From Saccharum officinarum (Eukaryota; Streptophyta; Magnoliopsida; Poales; Poaceae), in NCBI GenBank assembly GCA_020631735.1, contig CM036160.1, positions 6,556,407-6,620,406 of the forward strand: 64,000 nt of DNA, given 5' to 3'. The translations under genes and the position numbers were made by a program. The notes beneath the pieces were generated by a model that saw only the letters and a program-made list of their open reading frames with translations, was not told the origin of the DNA and made no database searches. This document shows positions 9,788 to 21,451 of this stretch, piece by piece (the stretch's first letter is position 1; each line of letters starts with the position of its first letter).

Positions 9788-11846
9788 ATGGCGCCCGCGA
9801 CGGCGCTGCAGGACGAGCTCGCCGAAGAGATCCTCCGCCGCCTCCCGCCGGACGACCCCGCACTCCTCGTCCGCGCCGCCCTCGTCTGCAAGCATTCGTG
9901 CCGCCTCATCGCGGACCCCGGCTTCCACCGCCGGTTCCGCGAGTTCCACGCCGCGCCACCCATGCTCGGCTTCTTCCGCAACACCACAAGCCTCCGCGCC
10001 ACCGGCAGAGAGATAGTAAGATTCGTCTTAGGCGAGGCAGTAGCAGGACTCGCAGTTCCCGACGAGCCCCCTACCTTCGCCCGCTTCGTCTCCACCTCCT
10101 CACTCCGCCCGCCCCGTGCCAGCTGGGACCGCAACTGGCGAGTGGTCGACGCCCGCCACGGCCGCGTCCTCCTCCTGAGGAAGACGCCCTGGGGGAACAA
10201 TCACTTCCTTGTCTGGGACCCCATCACGGATGCGAAGCATGACCTGGGGATTCTGCCTGGGTCCCTGTACCTCGACAATTTCAACGCCGCGGTGTTCTGT
10301 GCTGATACCGGCTGCAGCCACCTTGACTGCCGCCACAACCCTTTCACCGTGGTCTATCTGAGCATCACAAAAAAATGGAGATGTCTGACTATGTCTACTT
10401 GTCGGAGGCTGATGAGTGGCATCTGCCTTCTATGCCTTACACCGCTGCTCACCAAGACGAATATCTGGACTTGGAGCCCAGTGTCGTCGTGGGGAACTTA
10501 CTCTACTTCGTGCTTCAGACGAACACCAGAATCCTCGAATACAATTTGGCCACAAGGGAAATGGGTGTCGTTCATCTGCCACCTGGTTGTTTCTCAGAGC
10601 GGCGAATTATGCTCATGACTGCGGAGGATGGTTGCCTGGGATTTGCCGCTGTGCATAAGTCAAAACTCTGTCTATGGTCAAAGGAGAATGGTTCTGATAA
10701 AGATGCAGGGTGGACACAGAGGAGAGTCATCGACCTCAAGAAGCTACTTCCCATTCCTTCCCTCTTAACCTCACCTCATGTGGTTGGCTTTGCAAATGGC
10801 ATTGGTGTCATTTTTGTGCACACTCGTGATGGGCTCTTCACTATTGATTTAAACTCCAGTCGAGTCAAGAAAGTGCGAAAAGCTAGTGATGGCTCCAGGG
10901 GTTTTCCATACATGAGCTACTGCACCCCAGGTACGAGCCTCATATGCAATGTCCATCTTTAACACAGTACAATTGTACTTATCTATGATCCAGTTCAATC
11001 CATTTATGACAATGGTGTCTCACAATTTCATAGTAACATGCTACTGACTTATAATGGACTACTCTATTTATATTGCCTAGATATGCCTAGGAATTTCTTT
11101 GTCTCCTTCAACTGTTTAGGACAGATAATGGATCATGATAATTGATCTGAATTTAGGCTGGGCCAGTAACCCACTCAACAGGAGAGATACCTTGTTCGTT
11201 TTCTTGTGTGTATGTGATTTATAAGAAGCCATTACCTACATCAGTTTCTATTCCATATATCAGCTAGCCAACCATCTTTAAACCTTTACATTCCTTTGCT
11301 ATGATCTATCATTGTCAGTTGTCACTTAACAACATAGAGATATGGATGATTATATTTAATCTTGGAGATGTGTTATTGATCAAATCTAACTGTTACCTTT
11401 ACCCAGCAGGACATATATTTTTTCTCTCTCTTCTAAAGCCATAACTTACATGTGCTTCTACACTGAATATATTACCATCGTTATTGTCACTTTATAATAT
11501 ACAAAGATAATTTTTGAGGGAAAACAAATATAATTGTACTTGTGCTAAACAGAGAGAGGCGTTTCTTTCTCAAGCATTTAGTCCAAATTCTTTTAAAATG
11601 GTCAAGTTTGGCTATTACCTGATGGAGCTATGGATAATAAACTTTTGTTGTTTGCCTGTTCGTTTAGCCAATATTTCTTATGATTTGTGTCGTCTGGTTA
11701 GAAGCAAATATTCACTGAGGGGAACTTGGTTCTCAACAAGCTGATGCTATGTTCAATTTTTTTGCATTCCTGCAGCATTAAGAGCAGCAACAACCTCTAC
11801 AGATGAGGGACCAACTATGGGTGCTTCAAGTGCATCAGAAGCTTAG
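9788..11846 (+). CDS. F-box protein, two exons, with one frameshift
   Basis: Start ATG 9788 gives MAPATALQDELAEEIL, the beginning of an F-box (about residues 5-50) that in this family binds SKP1 in SCF ubiquitin ligases. A C-terminal region follows with FLVWDPITDAK and CSHLDCRHNPF motifs, like the F-box-associated domains expanded in grasses. Exon 1 runs 9788-10930 and ends CCAG|GTACGAG. The intron is 10931-11775 and ends TTCCTGCAG. Exon 2 is 11776-11846 and stops at TAG; codon phase joins correctly. The frame changes at a run of seven A near 10368-10374, so the reading frame is broken unless that run is a sequencing error. Without the lesion the protein would be about 405 residues. The paralogue at 16788-19505 has the same exon structure. 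Substrate unknown. Confidence 0.75.
10931..11775 (+). other. Intron of the first F-box gene
   Basis: 845 bp, GT...AG borders, AT-rich. It shares extended similarity with the intron of the second copy: AACACAGTACAATTGTACTT near 10961 matches a nearly identical stretch near 18367. The tandem duplication therefore carried intron and exons together. No gene inside. Confidence 0.7.
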
Positions 11847-12359
11847 AAGTCATGATCTGTGGGCTTCTCAGTTGAGTGGAAATTTTGGTTCTGGTAAATG
11901 TAACCAGTTTAAGCTCTACGATGGGACAGTTATTTACCATCAGTGAAGTTAGTTCTACTCTTAATTTGTTGCCCTTTAAGGGTTCTGTATTTTCTTTAAG
12001 GGATCATATCTTCTAAATTGGTAAGCCTGTCAATTGGCCTTGTCTGTAAGGTGGCTACCCCAGCCTTGCATCAACCAACTCTATGTGCACTTCCTGGACA
12101 TTTACCATCAGTGAACTTAGTTCTACTCTTAATTTGGTGGTTGCTCCTGGAAGGGAAGCCAGTTAAATTAGTATATGTGGTCAGTTTCAATATGGCCCGA
12201 GCCTCATGACATATTGATATGAAGTAAGACTCTGAGTGTAGCATCAACACTGCCATGATTTTAATCCATGGCATCAGAAGAGATAAGTCAAGGAGCTCCT
12301 GTCATAGCGTATTCAAGAATAGAACACTACTGGGCCAGAGCATTTATGAGTTTAATCTT

Positions 12360-13833
12360 GAGCAAAATACACCGTAGGTCCATTAACTTTTGGGCGTGTG
12401 TCACTTACGTCCATCAACTCTCAAACTGCATTTTTAGGTCCATTAACTTTTGGTCATGTGTCACTTAGGTCCATCAACTCTCAAACTGCATTTTTTGGTC
12501 CATTAACTTTTGAGTAGAGTGCACCGGAGGTCCATCAACTATCAGACTGTATTTTTGGGTCCCTAAACTTTTTAAGTGGTTCATTGGAGGTCTATTAACT
12601 TTTGATGAGGTGTCATGCCCATGCACCTAATCAGGGGAAGTCGGATTTTTTTGGGTTGAATTTGGATACACACGTCGTGTATCCCAGCATGCAGCTTGCC
12701 TGGATTTTTTTTGCTAATTTAATTTGTTTATTATTCTCCATATTTACCAATGACACGGATAAGGTAATTTTTATTACTAATAATATCATTTGTCCTATAA
12801 ATAATTCTATCTGAACCTATGTATAGTAAAATTTGTTATAATAATCACCGGCATGTCCAGTCTTCGGTCAGGTTTTTTTATTATTAATATTACCATTAAG
12901 GCCTATAAATAAGTATGTCTAGGCTTGTGCGTAGTAAAATTTACTGTAAAATTCAGACCAGGTAATTTTTATTACTAATAATATTATTTGGGTCTATAAA
13001 TAACTCTGTCCGGCCTTGTGCATAGTAAAATTTGCTGTAATAGTCACTGGTAGTGGCACGTTCGGTATCCAGTCACTGGTAATGACCAAAATGGAATTAT
13101 TTATTGACCGAAATGAAACTCTTAGTGATAAAAAAACAGTTTGACTGGATACCAAGAACGCCACTACCGGTGACTATTACAGCAAATTTTACTATGCGTA
13201 GGCCCAGACAGTTATTTATGGACCCAAATAATACCATTAGTAATAAACAGTACCTGGTCTGAATTTTACAATAAATTTTACTACACACAGGCTTAGACAT
13301 ACTTATTTATAGGCCTTAATGATAATATTAGTAATAAAAAAATCTGACCACAGCCAGGACATGTCGGTGATTATTACAACAAATTTTACTAGACATAGGT
13401 CTGGACGGAATTATTTATAGGCTAAATGATATTATTAGTAATAAAAAATAAATTAGCAAAAAAATTAGCAAGCTGCATGCCGGGATACACGACGTTTATA
13501 TCCAAATTCAGCCAAAAAAATCCGACTTCCCTTGATCAAGCGTATGGACATGGCACCTCATCAAAAATTAATGAACCTCTGGTGAACCACTTAAAAAGTT
13601 TAGGGACCCAAAAATGTAGTATGAGAGTTGATGGACCTTAATGACACCTCAAAAGTTAATGGACCTTCGGTGCACTCTACTCAAAAGTTAATGGACCCAG
13701 AAATATAGTTTGAGAGTTGATGGACTTAAGTGACACACGACCAAAAGTTAATGGACCAGAAATGCAGTTTGAGAATTGATTGACCTAAGTGACATACGCC
13801 CAAAAGTTAATGGACCTACGGTGTATTTTGCTC
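12360..13833. mobile_element. Non-autonomous foldback Mutator-like element (MULE)
   Basis: Begins GAGCAAAATACACCGTAGG and ends with its reverse complement. The element is flanked on both sides by the 9-bp direct repeat TTTAATCTT (12351-12359 and 13834-13842). A 9-bp target duplication is the hallmark of Mutator-like elements. The inverted arms extend nearly to the centre, several hundred bases each, so the whole 1474-bp element can fold into one hairpin. The outer arm parts contain direct repeats of roughly 70 bp built on GGTCCATTAACTTTTGG and GTCCATCAACTCTCAAACTG. No transposase is encoded. It lies 0.5 kb downstream of the first F-box gene. Confidence 0.9.
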
Positions 13834-14034
13834 TTTAATCTTTATAACCTGAATTGCTGGGATTCTGTAGAAAAGATAATGTCGATGATAAAGATTCCTT
13901 GAACCATTGAGTTGTGTTTAGTTAACCTGAATCGTCTAGATAGAGCACAAGTGACAAAGGAGTAGTAGCAAATTTTGTGTGGCCCCACCTGGAAGACCAC
14001 TCTGCTCAGCTTGGTTTGGTTGAACCATAACTTC

Positions 14035-15080
14035 CAGCGTGATGGAGCTGTGGATAATAAATTCGTGTAGTTTGCCTGTTTGTTTAGCCAATAATTCATA
14101 TGCCCCCTGTTCGGCTGAGCTTATCAGCACGGCTTATCAGCCGTGGAACAGTGTTTTTCTCTCACAGCAAATCAGCCACAGCCGGCTTATAAGCCAAAAA
14201 AAACAGCCTGCCGAACAGGGCCATGTTTTATCTGGCTTGAATTTGTGTGCATTTCTTCAGCATTGAGAGTAGCAGCCAACCTCAACAGTTTAGGGGCCAA
14301 CTATGGTTGCTCCATGTGCATCAAAAGCTTAAAGTGATGATCTGTGGGCTTCTAGGTCGAGTGGAAGTTGGGCTGTGAAAATGCTAACTAGTTTAAGCTT
14401 TACAATGGGACAGTTATTTAGCATAAGTTAAGTTAGTTCTAGTCTTAATGCTTTGGCCTTTGCCTTTCATGGTACTGTGTTTTCCTTTAGGGTTCATATC
14501 TCCTAATTTCTTTAGCCTGCCCCTGTCTGTAACCTGACTACCCCAGCCCTGCATAAACAAACTCTTTGTGCATTTCCTGGACTTTAGCTTGCACCATGAA
14601 TATGGTTCCTTTATCTTAAAATATCTATGCTCAATTGAATGGGAATTTGGAATTAAAATGCTGCAAGACTGGAACTGAAAGACTTACTCTTGAGTACTTT
14701 GCTGATGGAAGAAAGCAGATAAAAGTTGAAACAGTAGTTGCATGCTAGCACTGATAGGACAGTAAGATCAGAGATCTGAAAGGTTCAGGACAAACAGGTG
14801 TTAATTTTTTGAAATCGTCCATGTTTTGAGATGTGTGAGAACAACAGAGGACTCTAGAACAACATGGTAGCTTTAATTTGTTCTCCAAAACTTGAATGTT
14901 ACTTACAAATGTTACAAACTAAGACCACAAATGCCTAGTCATTAATCAGGTTGCTCTGATCAGACATACAATTGAGTATTGTTGGATTATCTCCTGTCCC
15001 CATGCTTTTTTTTGTCGCTCCTGTCCCCATGCTTGGGGTAAAATTTTGAGATATCTATCTGTTGCTGCAATGGATTCAGT
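14035..15080 (+). pseudogene. Third, partial copy of the F-box gene 3' end
   Basis: The segment aligns with the end of the first F-box gene (about 11615-12110) and with the end of the second (about 19310-19770). Shared landmarks are GATGGAGCTGTGGATAATAAA, the last-exon-like stretch near 14258-14335 and CTACCCCAGCC near 14540. It carries only the last-intron end, exon-2-like sequence and downstream sequence, with no F-box. A MITE at 14103-14222 interrupts it. Confidence 0.65.
14103..14222. mobile_element. MITE with CCCTGTTCGGCTG-type inverted ends
   Basis: About 120 bp with inverted ends (CCCTGTTCGGCTG at left, CTGCCGAACAGGG at right) and internal GGCTTATCAGCC/GGCTTATAAGCC. It interrupts sequence shared by the three F-box 3' copies, so it was inserted after duplication. 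The target duplication is not clear, so I leave the superfamily open. Confidence 0.7.
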
Positions 15081-16390
15081 ATTGTCTCTCCATCTATACA
15101 GTTCTGCATCTAGTGTCGATGTGTAATAGATGGAAATCTCTGAAATCTTCAGTTCTGCAACTAAAATCTTCAGGCTGAGGCTGTACCGCTGTAGTAGCAG
15201 AGAGGAGAAGACTTTGTGATTTTGTTGACTCCAATAATTGCATTCTTCCACTAACTCACTATTTGTAAAACCGAAATGCAAATATGAATTGGGACTCTTC
15301 AGCATTTTCATATTGCTGCATAGCTAATTTGACTGCATAAGTACGGCATGCAGACAGAAGCTGTGAATGGCACAACATACCTGAAATTTGAATCCCTAAC
15401 AGACTATCGTTTTTTGACATTTCCATATCAGGATTATAAATTGAATCAGACATCATGTTTAAAAAATTATCTTGATGCGATGGGCTCAATGTATGCAATT
15501 TAGCTCTTCATTTATACTGTATTTAGATCATGTGGTACCCCTGTTATTTATGTTGCATGGCACTGCAGGCTTCTAGAAAGAAAATACTTTGGTCCGATGC
15601 ATTTGAAATATACATGGATCTTTTAGGGATGAGTACTGTTCCTAGCTATAGCAATCCTTCATTTTTTTTTCTTGCTGGGAATGAAACTTGCCATTTTAAG
15701 CACATCTGTATGGCATACGTGTTCAATAATCTGGAAATGCTAAATGTTGTCAAAGCATCCTGTCTTTTGGTAAGCACTGGCTGTGAAAATCTTTAAGTCC
15801 TGTTTGCAATATCTGAATGTTGGATGCATGAGTTTGGTTTCTTCAGGTTTCTTCAGGTTTTAGATAACATTACTTGTTCATTTCTTCAGCATAGACGCTT
15901 GCAAGCAGGAACTGACAATTTCAGCTTCAGAACTTTCAGATATGGTATTGTGTACCATCCAATGCCGCATTGAACTGAATATATACTATATTCCATTCCC
16001 TGAAAAAAGAAAAAGAAAAATAGCCACCAGGATGGTTCAGCTGGGTTGCCTAGTATAAATTTTTCAATGTCAGTTGGTTGCTGTTACTAAATTCGTCGTG
16101 ATCATGGATCATGAACCTTACTCCAGTTTACGTTTTGGATTATTGCTTTTATTTGGTTGGAAAAATCAGGTCTGTAATACTGGCACATGAGCTTTGCTTT
16201 GTACGTGGTTGAATTTCAGTAATTTTGGTGCTAAAGAGTATCTGCAGTCCTGATGAACCTTACCCCTGTTACTATTCAGCTCACTATAGCACTAAATTAA
16301 TATGACAAACATCCTGTGCTGAATGCCTATCTTCACACCTATCTGCATTCCTGATTCCTGAACGAAACGTCCTCGGCTGGGCTTTCCTGC
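14600..16390. other. No gene seen; AT-rich intergenic
   Basis: Apart from the F-box 3' similarity up to about 15080, I recognise no ORF, RNA gene or transposon end. Open frames are short and lack known motifs. Confidence 0.5.
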
Positions 16391-16396
16391 CTCAGG

Positions 16397-16520
16397 CCCT
16401 GTTCATCTGGCTTATAATTCGTCTTATTCAGCTTGTTTTTTCAGCCAGAACAGTATTTTTCTCTCACAAAACATCAGTTAACAGTGTTTTTCAGCCGGCT
16501 TATAATTCCAGCCGAACGGC
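16397..16520. mobile_element. Diverged MITE related to the one at 14103
   Basis: GGCCCTGTTCATCTGGCTTAT at the left and GGCTTATAATTCCAGCCGAACGG at the right are imperfect inverted repeats. The interior shares CAGTATTTTTCTCTCAC with the other copy. It sits about 270 bp upstream of the second F-box start, in promoter position. Confidence 0.6.
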
Positions 16521-16787
16521 TCCTCAGCTGCTTGCCCCCTGGCCCCACCTGGCAGAGAGGCTCGTCTACCTGGTTGAACCGGACCAGCCGACCAAGCAAA
16601 CAAATCGCTCTCGTCTCGTCCCTTTTCTCATTTCGCGAACCAACCAAACCCTACGCCGCAGCCGGCGAGGGGTTCCGACTTCCGCCGCCGCAGCCTCTCG
16701 CTTCTGCTCGGATCCTCTCCAGATTCCAGATCGACCAAACCATCGCCGCCCCTCCGGCCGCCCGCCGCGGTCCGACTGCTAGGTCCA

Positions 16788-19505
16788 ATGGAGCCGCCGC
16801 CGCGCCGTCCGCCCGCGCTGCCGGAGAAGATCCTCGTCCGATTCCCACCGGACGACCCGGCGAGCCTCGTCCGCGCCGTCCTCGTCTGCAAGCCCTGGTG
16901 CCGGCTCGTCTCCGACGACGGCTTCCACCGTAGGTTCCGCCAGTTCCACGGCATGCCCCCCTTGCTGGGCTTCGTCTGCCATCTTAGGGACGGCGGTGAC
17001 CCCGTGGCCCGCTTCGTCCCTACCCTACCTCCTCCTTCCGACCGCCCCAAACCGACCACCGCGGCTGGCGCGTTCTCGACGCCCGCCACGGCCGTGTCCT
17101 CCTCCGCAACGCGGATTGGGGCCTGATCAGTTTGTCGTCTGGGATCCCATAACAAACGAGGAGTGGGAAATTCCGCGGAAGCTGCTGCGCACTTACACCT
17201 GGATCGCGAGTGTGCTCTGTGCATCCACTAGCGCTTGCGACCACCTCGACTGCCACCGCGGACACTTCCTCGTCGTTCTCCTGGCTTACGGCCACGGCAA
17301 ACTGCCACTGTGTATCTACTCATCCAAGACCGGCGCCTGGAGCCAGCCCACTTGTTTGGCTCCCCAGCGCCCCGTTGATATGAGTACTGTTGCCTTGGTG
17401 GGGAATACCCTCTACTTCAGGATTGATTAAAAAAGCATTCTCACAAGTATGATTTGGCCACACAGGAAACTTCCATGATTCTACAGCCTCCTGGGTCCCA
17501 TAAGCTCATAACAATGGAGGATGGTAGGTTGGGAGTCGCAAAACTGGATGAGGCCGCTAGACTCTCCCTCTGGTCAATGGAGGCGAATACCAATGGAGAT
17601 ATTGGATGGACACAAACCAGAGTCATCGATCTTGAGAAGCTACTCCCTGTAAATGCCAGCTCCATCTGTTTTAACTGTATTGGGTTTGCGCTAGGCCTAG
17701 GAGTCATTTTGGTGGGGACACATGATGGGTTATTCTATTTAGATTTGAAGTCTGGCCGGGTAAGGAAGTTATGCAAGGAGACTTGCAATGTCCGTAGCAT
17801 CCGTCTCATTGTTCCCTATATCAGCTTCTACATGCCAGGTACAAGTTTCCTAGGTTAATGACCTTTCCAGTTCTTATTGTTTATAATGTTTATATTATCA
17901 ATATAAATATGGATCATATCATGGCTGTCTTTGCGCTCAAGGTTAGTGAACTTGAAAAACTGGGATGGTTGGGAATTTATTATACGTGCACCTGTACCGT
18001 TTGTTGGGGTTATAGCCATTTTACACTAGCTAGACAAACCTAGGAGTTTACTAGTCTATAATTCATACCATGGGCAAAATGATGACGTATTGACAATTTC
18101 AGAACTTAGTGCAGTCATTACTGTTTATGTGTCTTCCTCCTCGCACCTATGTTTAGTAGTGCACATTTCTTAGAACCAATTCAGTTGATTTCACTTGATA
18201 ATGTAAAAGATATCGATAATGTTTTTTCTGCTAAACAAAGAGTTGCGTTTCTCTTGAGTTTTGAGTCCATCTTCTCTTAATGATATTGTGCAAGTGTGTC
18301 TATCAACCCGTGGACATGTGGATAATAATCAATAAGTTATTAGCATCATACGCCATTTCCGTGTTTAACCCAGTACAATTGTGCTTGTTTGTGATCAATA
18401 GCAATCAGTTCATGACTTCATAATGTGATAGTTTCATAGAACTGTGTTACTCTGACCTAGATATGAGCCACCTTTCATATTGGCTCGATGTGCCCAAGAA
18501 TTTATTTATCTCTTTTAGCTATCATGGACAAATAAATTTGGGCTATGCCAGCAGGAGATACTTTTGTTTCTTTTTGTTATTTTACAAAAAGGTCATTACC
18601 AACATGAGTTTCTACACATAATTAGCTTGCTGACTGTTTTTACCCTTTACATTCCTTTTCCATGACCTATCATTGTCAATTAATAACAACAAAGAAATAT
18701 TGGTGTTTATGTTTGACTTGACCTAATCGGAGAGGTGTTGATGATCAGGTCTACCTGTTGCCCAGACCCTGTATGGTACTCAACCATGATCTGCTATGCA
18801 CAGGGATGTTGGTTGGTGGGCTGTGCCATAGAGCGTGTGTCGTAGAGCGTATTCGTGTAATGTAGATGGGCGTGGCCCTGGACCTCGCCAGCGTGGTTTT
18901 GACACTGTGACAGCGGTTCGCACTGGTGAGGCAAGGCTGGGGAAAAGAGAAAAGATCAATCTATTACTTGGGTTTTCTAGATTACAATTAGCTGTATATA
19001 CGAGCCATGTACATGTGCACCTCATCCAAGCAACCAACCTTCTCCTATATCTCAACTAATTGACCAAAGCTAATATGACTTGTGATAATTCTAAAGAACA
19101 AAGACTATGGCTTCCCGCAGACTATTCTGAATATGAACTCTGGACTGTATCTGATTCAGCTGCTTCTTGCGCTGAGAATACGTGCTCCTGTACATAACAT
19201 GATGTGACACTGTCATTTAATATATGATACTCGTATAGAAAATTGTATTTGTGCTAAACATGGAAGTGTTTCCTTCTCAAGTTACCAGTCCAAATTCTTT
19301 TACTGTGGACATGGACAGAGCCATGGATCAAAACTAGTGTTGTTTGCTAGTTGTTATAACCAATATTCAGTTGTTTGTATCTGGTTAGAAGTAAATATAT
19401 TCATTGAGGGTAAATTGATTCTCAACAATCTGATGTTATCTTCAAATTTTATGTATGTCTGCTGCAGTGGTCTCTACAGGTGAGGGACCAAGTAGGGGTG
19501 CTTGA
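16788..19505 (+). pseudogene. F-box pseudogene, tandem paralogue of the gene at 9788
   Basis: ATG 16788 opens an F-box (LPEKILVRFPPDDPASLVRA) closely matching the first gene. The frame then breaks repeatedly. Coding similarity moves to a second frame about 17050-17120 (WRVLDARHGRVLL) and a third from about 17120 (QFVVWDPITNEEW). A TAA follows at 17428-17430, and a fourth segment is open about 17440-17838 (YDLATQET; GVILVGTHDGLFY). Exon 1 ends CCAG|GTACAAG at 17838. Intron 17839-19467 ends CTGCAG, and a short exon 2 (19468-19505) ends TGA, well before the stop of copy one. At least three frameshifts and a stop make it non-functional. Upstream sequence (TGGCCCCACCTGGCAGAGAG) also matches copy one, so the promoter was duplicated too. 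Confidence 0.85.
17839..19467 (+). other. Intron of the F-box pseudogene, enlarged
   Basis: About 780 bp longer than the intron of the first copy. The extra sequence is mainly about 18720-19250, which contains a short GC-rich patch (18830-18950) with no counterpart in copy one. No coding or clear transposon ends were recognised in that patch. Confidence 0.5.
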
Positions 19506-19993
19506 TGTGTTTCAAAAGCTTACAGTGATGATCTGGGTCTTCTCGGTTGAGTGGAAATTGGGTTGTCGTGATGGTAACTAGTGTAAGATGTACAATGGAG
19601 CGGTTATTTGACATCAGCTAAGTTAGTTCTAGTCTTAAACTTGTTGGAATTCAGTATTGTTGGATCAGACATAATGCAATTCAGTATTGTTGGATCATTT
19701 GCTGTCCCCGGTGGTCGTGTAATAATATTTTCAAATGTGCGATATTCATCTACTGCTGCAGTGGATCACCAGTTTCGAGGGAAATTTTGAGAGCTACAGG
19801 TCAGAAAGTCCCCTGTTTATGAATGTGCTCCCTCGAGATTGCAAATTTGTGAAAGAAAAAACATCAGCAGGAGTAGACGGACGGATGATTTAGGTTTTCT
19901 GGTCAGATATATATAGTTGAAACATATGCCGGACCTTATGATTTGGCTAAGCAGGGGTGCCTAGTGCCTGCCCCACCATGGTGTGATCTTTTA

Positions 19994-20132
19994 GGCCTTA
20001 TTTGGATGTAGTTGGATTTGCATCAATCCGCATGTGTTGGGGTGGATTGGAGTGGAACTTGAACTAAAATTTCACCCCGATTCACCTCAACACATGTGGA
20101 TTGAGACAAATTCGATAACATCTAAACAAGGC
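19994..20132. mobile_element. Short MITE with GGCCTTATTTGGATGT-type ends
   Basis: About 140 bp. The left end GGCCTTATTTGGATGT and right end ACATCTAAACAAGGC are inverted, with an internal inverted pair CACATGTGTTGG-like / CCTCAACACATGTGGATT. The target duplication (TTA or similar) is uncertain; Harbinger/Tourist or hAT type. Confidence 0.6.
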
Positions 20133-20380
20133 TTTATTTGGTTTCGCTCAAATTTTTCGCCAATAAAATATATGGCATGCCATCATCTCCTTTTTTTCTC
20201 ATTCCAAAGGTGGATATAGAAATGAATGTTGCACGGATGCGTCATGACTCATGAGTGGTTCATATAGGAATGCTTCAAAATTGCTATGCTGAAAACTGTC
20301 CTCTGTTTTTCTAAATCCAGTAGAAAGCACAAAGAAAGGTTTGGAGGGGGTAGCTGACATATAGGTCATAATGTTTTATA

Positions 20381-20852
20381 AGAGCATGTCCAAGAGTTTA
20401 CAAAGCCCACTCCTAATATTGATTTTTTCGCAAGATTAAAAAACAATGTTCTCCAACATCTCCCTATCTTAACTCCCAATCTCCCAATCTTTTCGCATTT
20501 GGGAAAATCAACCCGGTCGCCCGGAAATATAGGCGCCCGTATCATCAATCGGCCAATCTTGAGGTGGAAGCATGCGGGGAAGAATAAGGAGTAGGACATG
20601 TTCTAATGCAAATATACAAAAGAGAAAAAAAGTTCCAATGCAAATATACAAAGAGAGAGAAAGTATAAAAATTGTTAGGGTGATTTGGCAATAGTCCAAG
20701 ATTCTGATGCAAAATTGTCTTCTATATTTTACGAGCGGAATTTTTGGAAACTGTTGGCGAAGCTCAACAAATATACAACCAAACTTTTTTTAGCCACTTG
20801 AAAACCTTATTGATTTACCAATTGATTTTTTAGGAAATATTGGAGATGCTCT
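20381..20852. mobile_element. Probable MITE with AGAGCATGTCC / GGAGATGCTCT ends
   Basis: The AGAGCATGTCCAAGAG start and TTGGAGATGCTCT end are imperfect inverted repeats, of the common grass type AGAGCATCTCCAA. The interior is AT-rich with no coding capacity. Confidence 0.5.
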
Positions 20853-21451
20853 AAGACTTTGATTTTACATCCAATGGTTGAAAAATCTAACGGCCTCTTT
20901 GGATCCTGTGAATTAAAACTAATATCTCGAAAATTATTTTCATTTCACTATTAGATTATTTTCAATTCCTCTCAGTTCCTAAGAACCAAAAGGGAAATAC
21001 CAAATGACACTAAAATGGCCCTCCATATCCTCTAGCCTCACCAAAGTCCAAATTTCTACAAATTTATTTAATTTCCTAACTCACACATTCGACGTCACGA
21101 GCATATGCAGCTTGCCTAACATCAGCCCGCCGTATTACCATTGTTCTACTTTTGTGATTTATTGTGTTAAATCATCGGTGTTATATAAATTTGTGATACA
21201 TGATGAATTAGAGTTTTTCTAGTTAAGTGACGCTAATTATTTTCTAAAAATTAATTTGAATTTGTATAAATTTAACCTGATATTTCAGAAATTACTGAAA
21301 TTTCGTATTTATCGGTAGGGACCTTTTTTCATACCAATATTATAAACCACTGTTTTATTTGCTAAATACTGAAACAGGGCCTAATAGACATGGGTAGGGA
21401 TGAAAACGGATCGGATACGGACGGATATGGTTGATATTACATTGGTTTTCA

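Noticed and set aside
9706..10200. Long minus-strand open frames opposite the first F-box exon
   Set aside because: Arise from high GC in the F-box coding sequence; no domain, and the plus-strand gene explains the composition.
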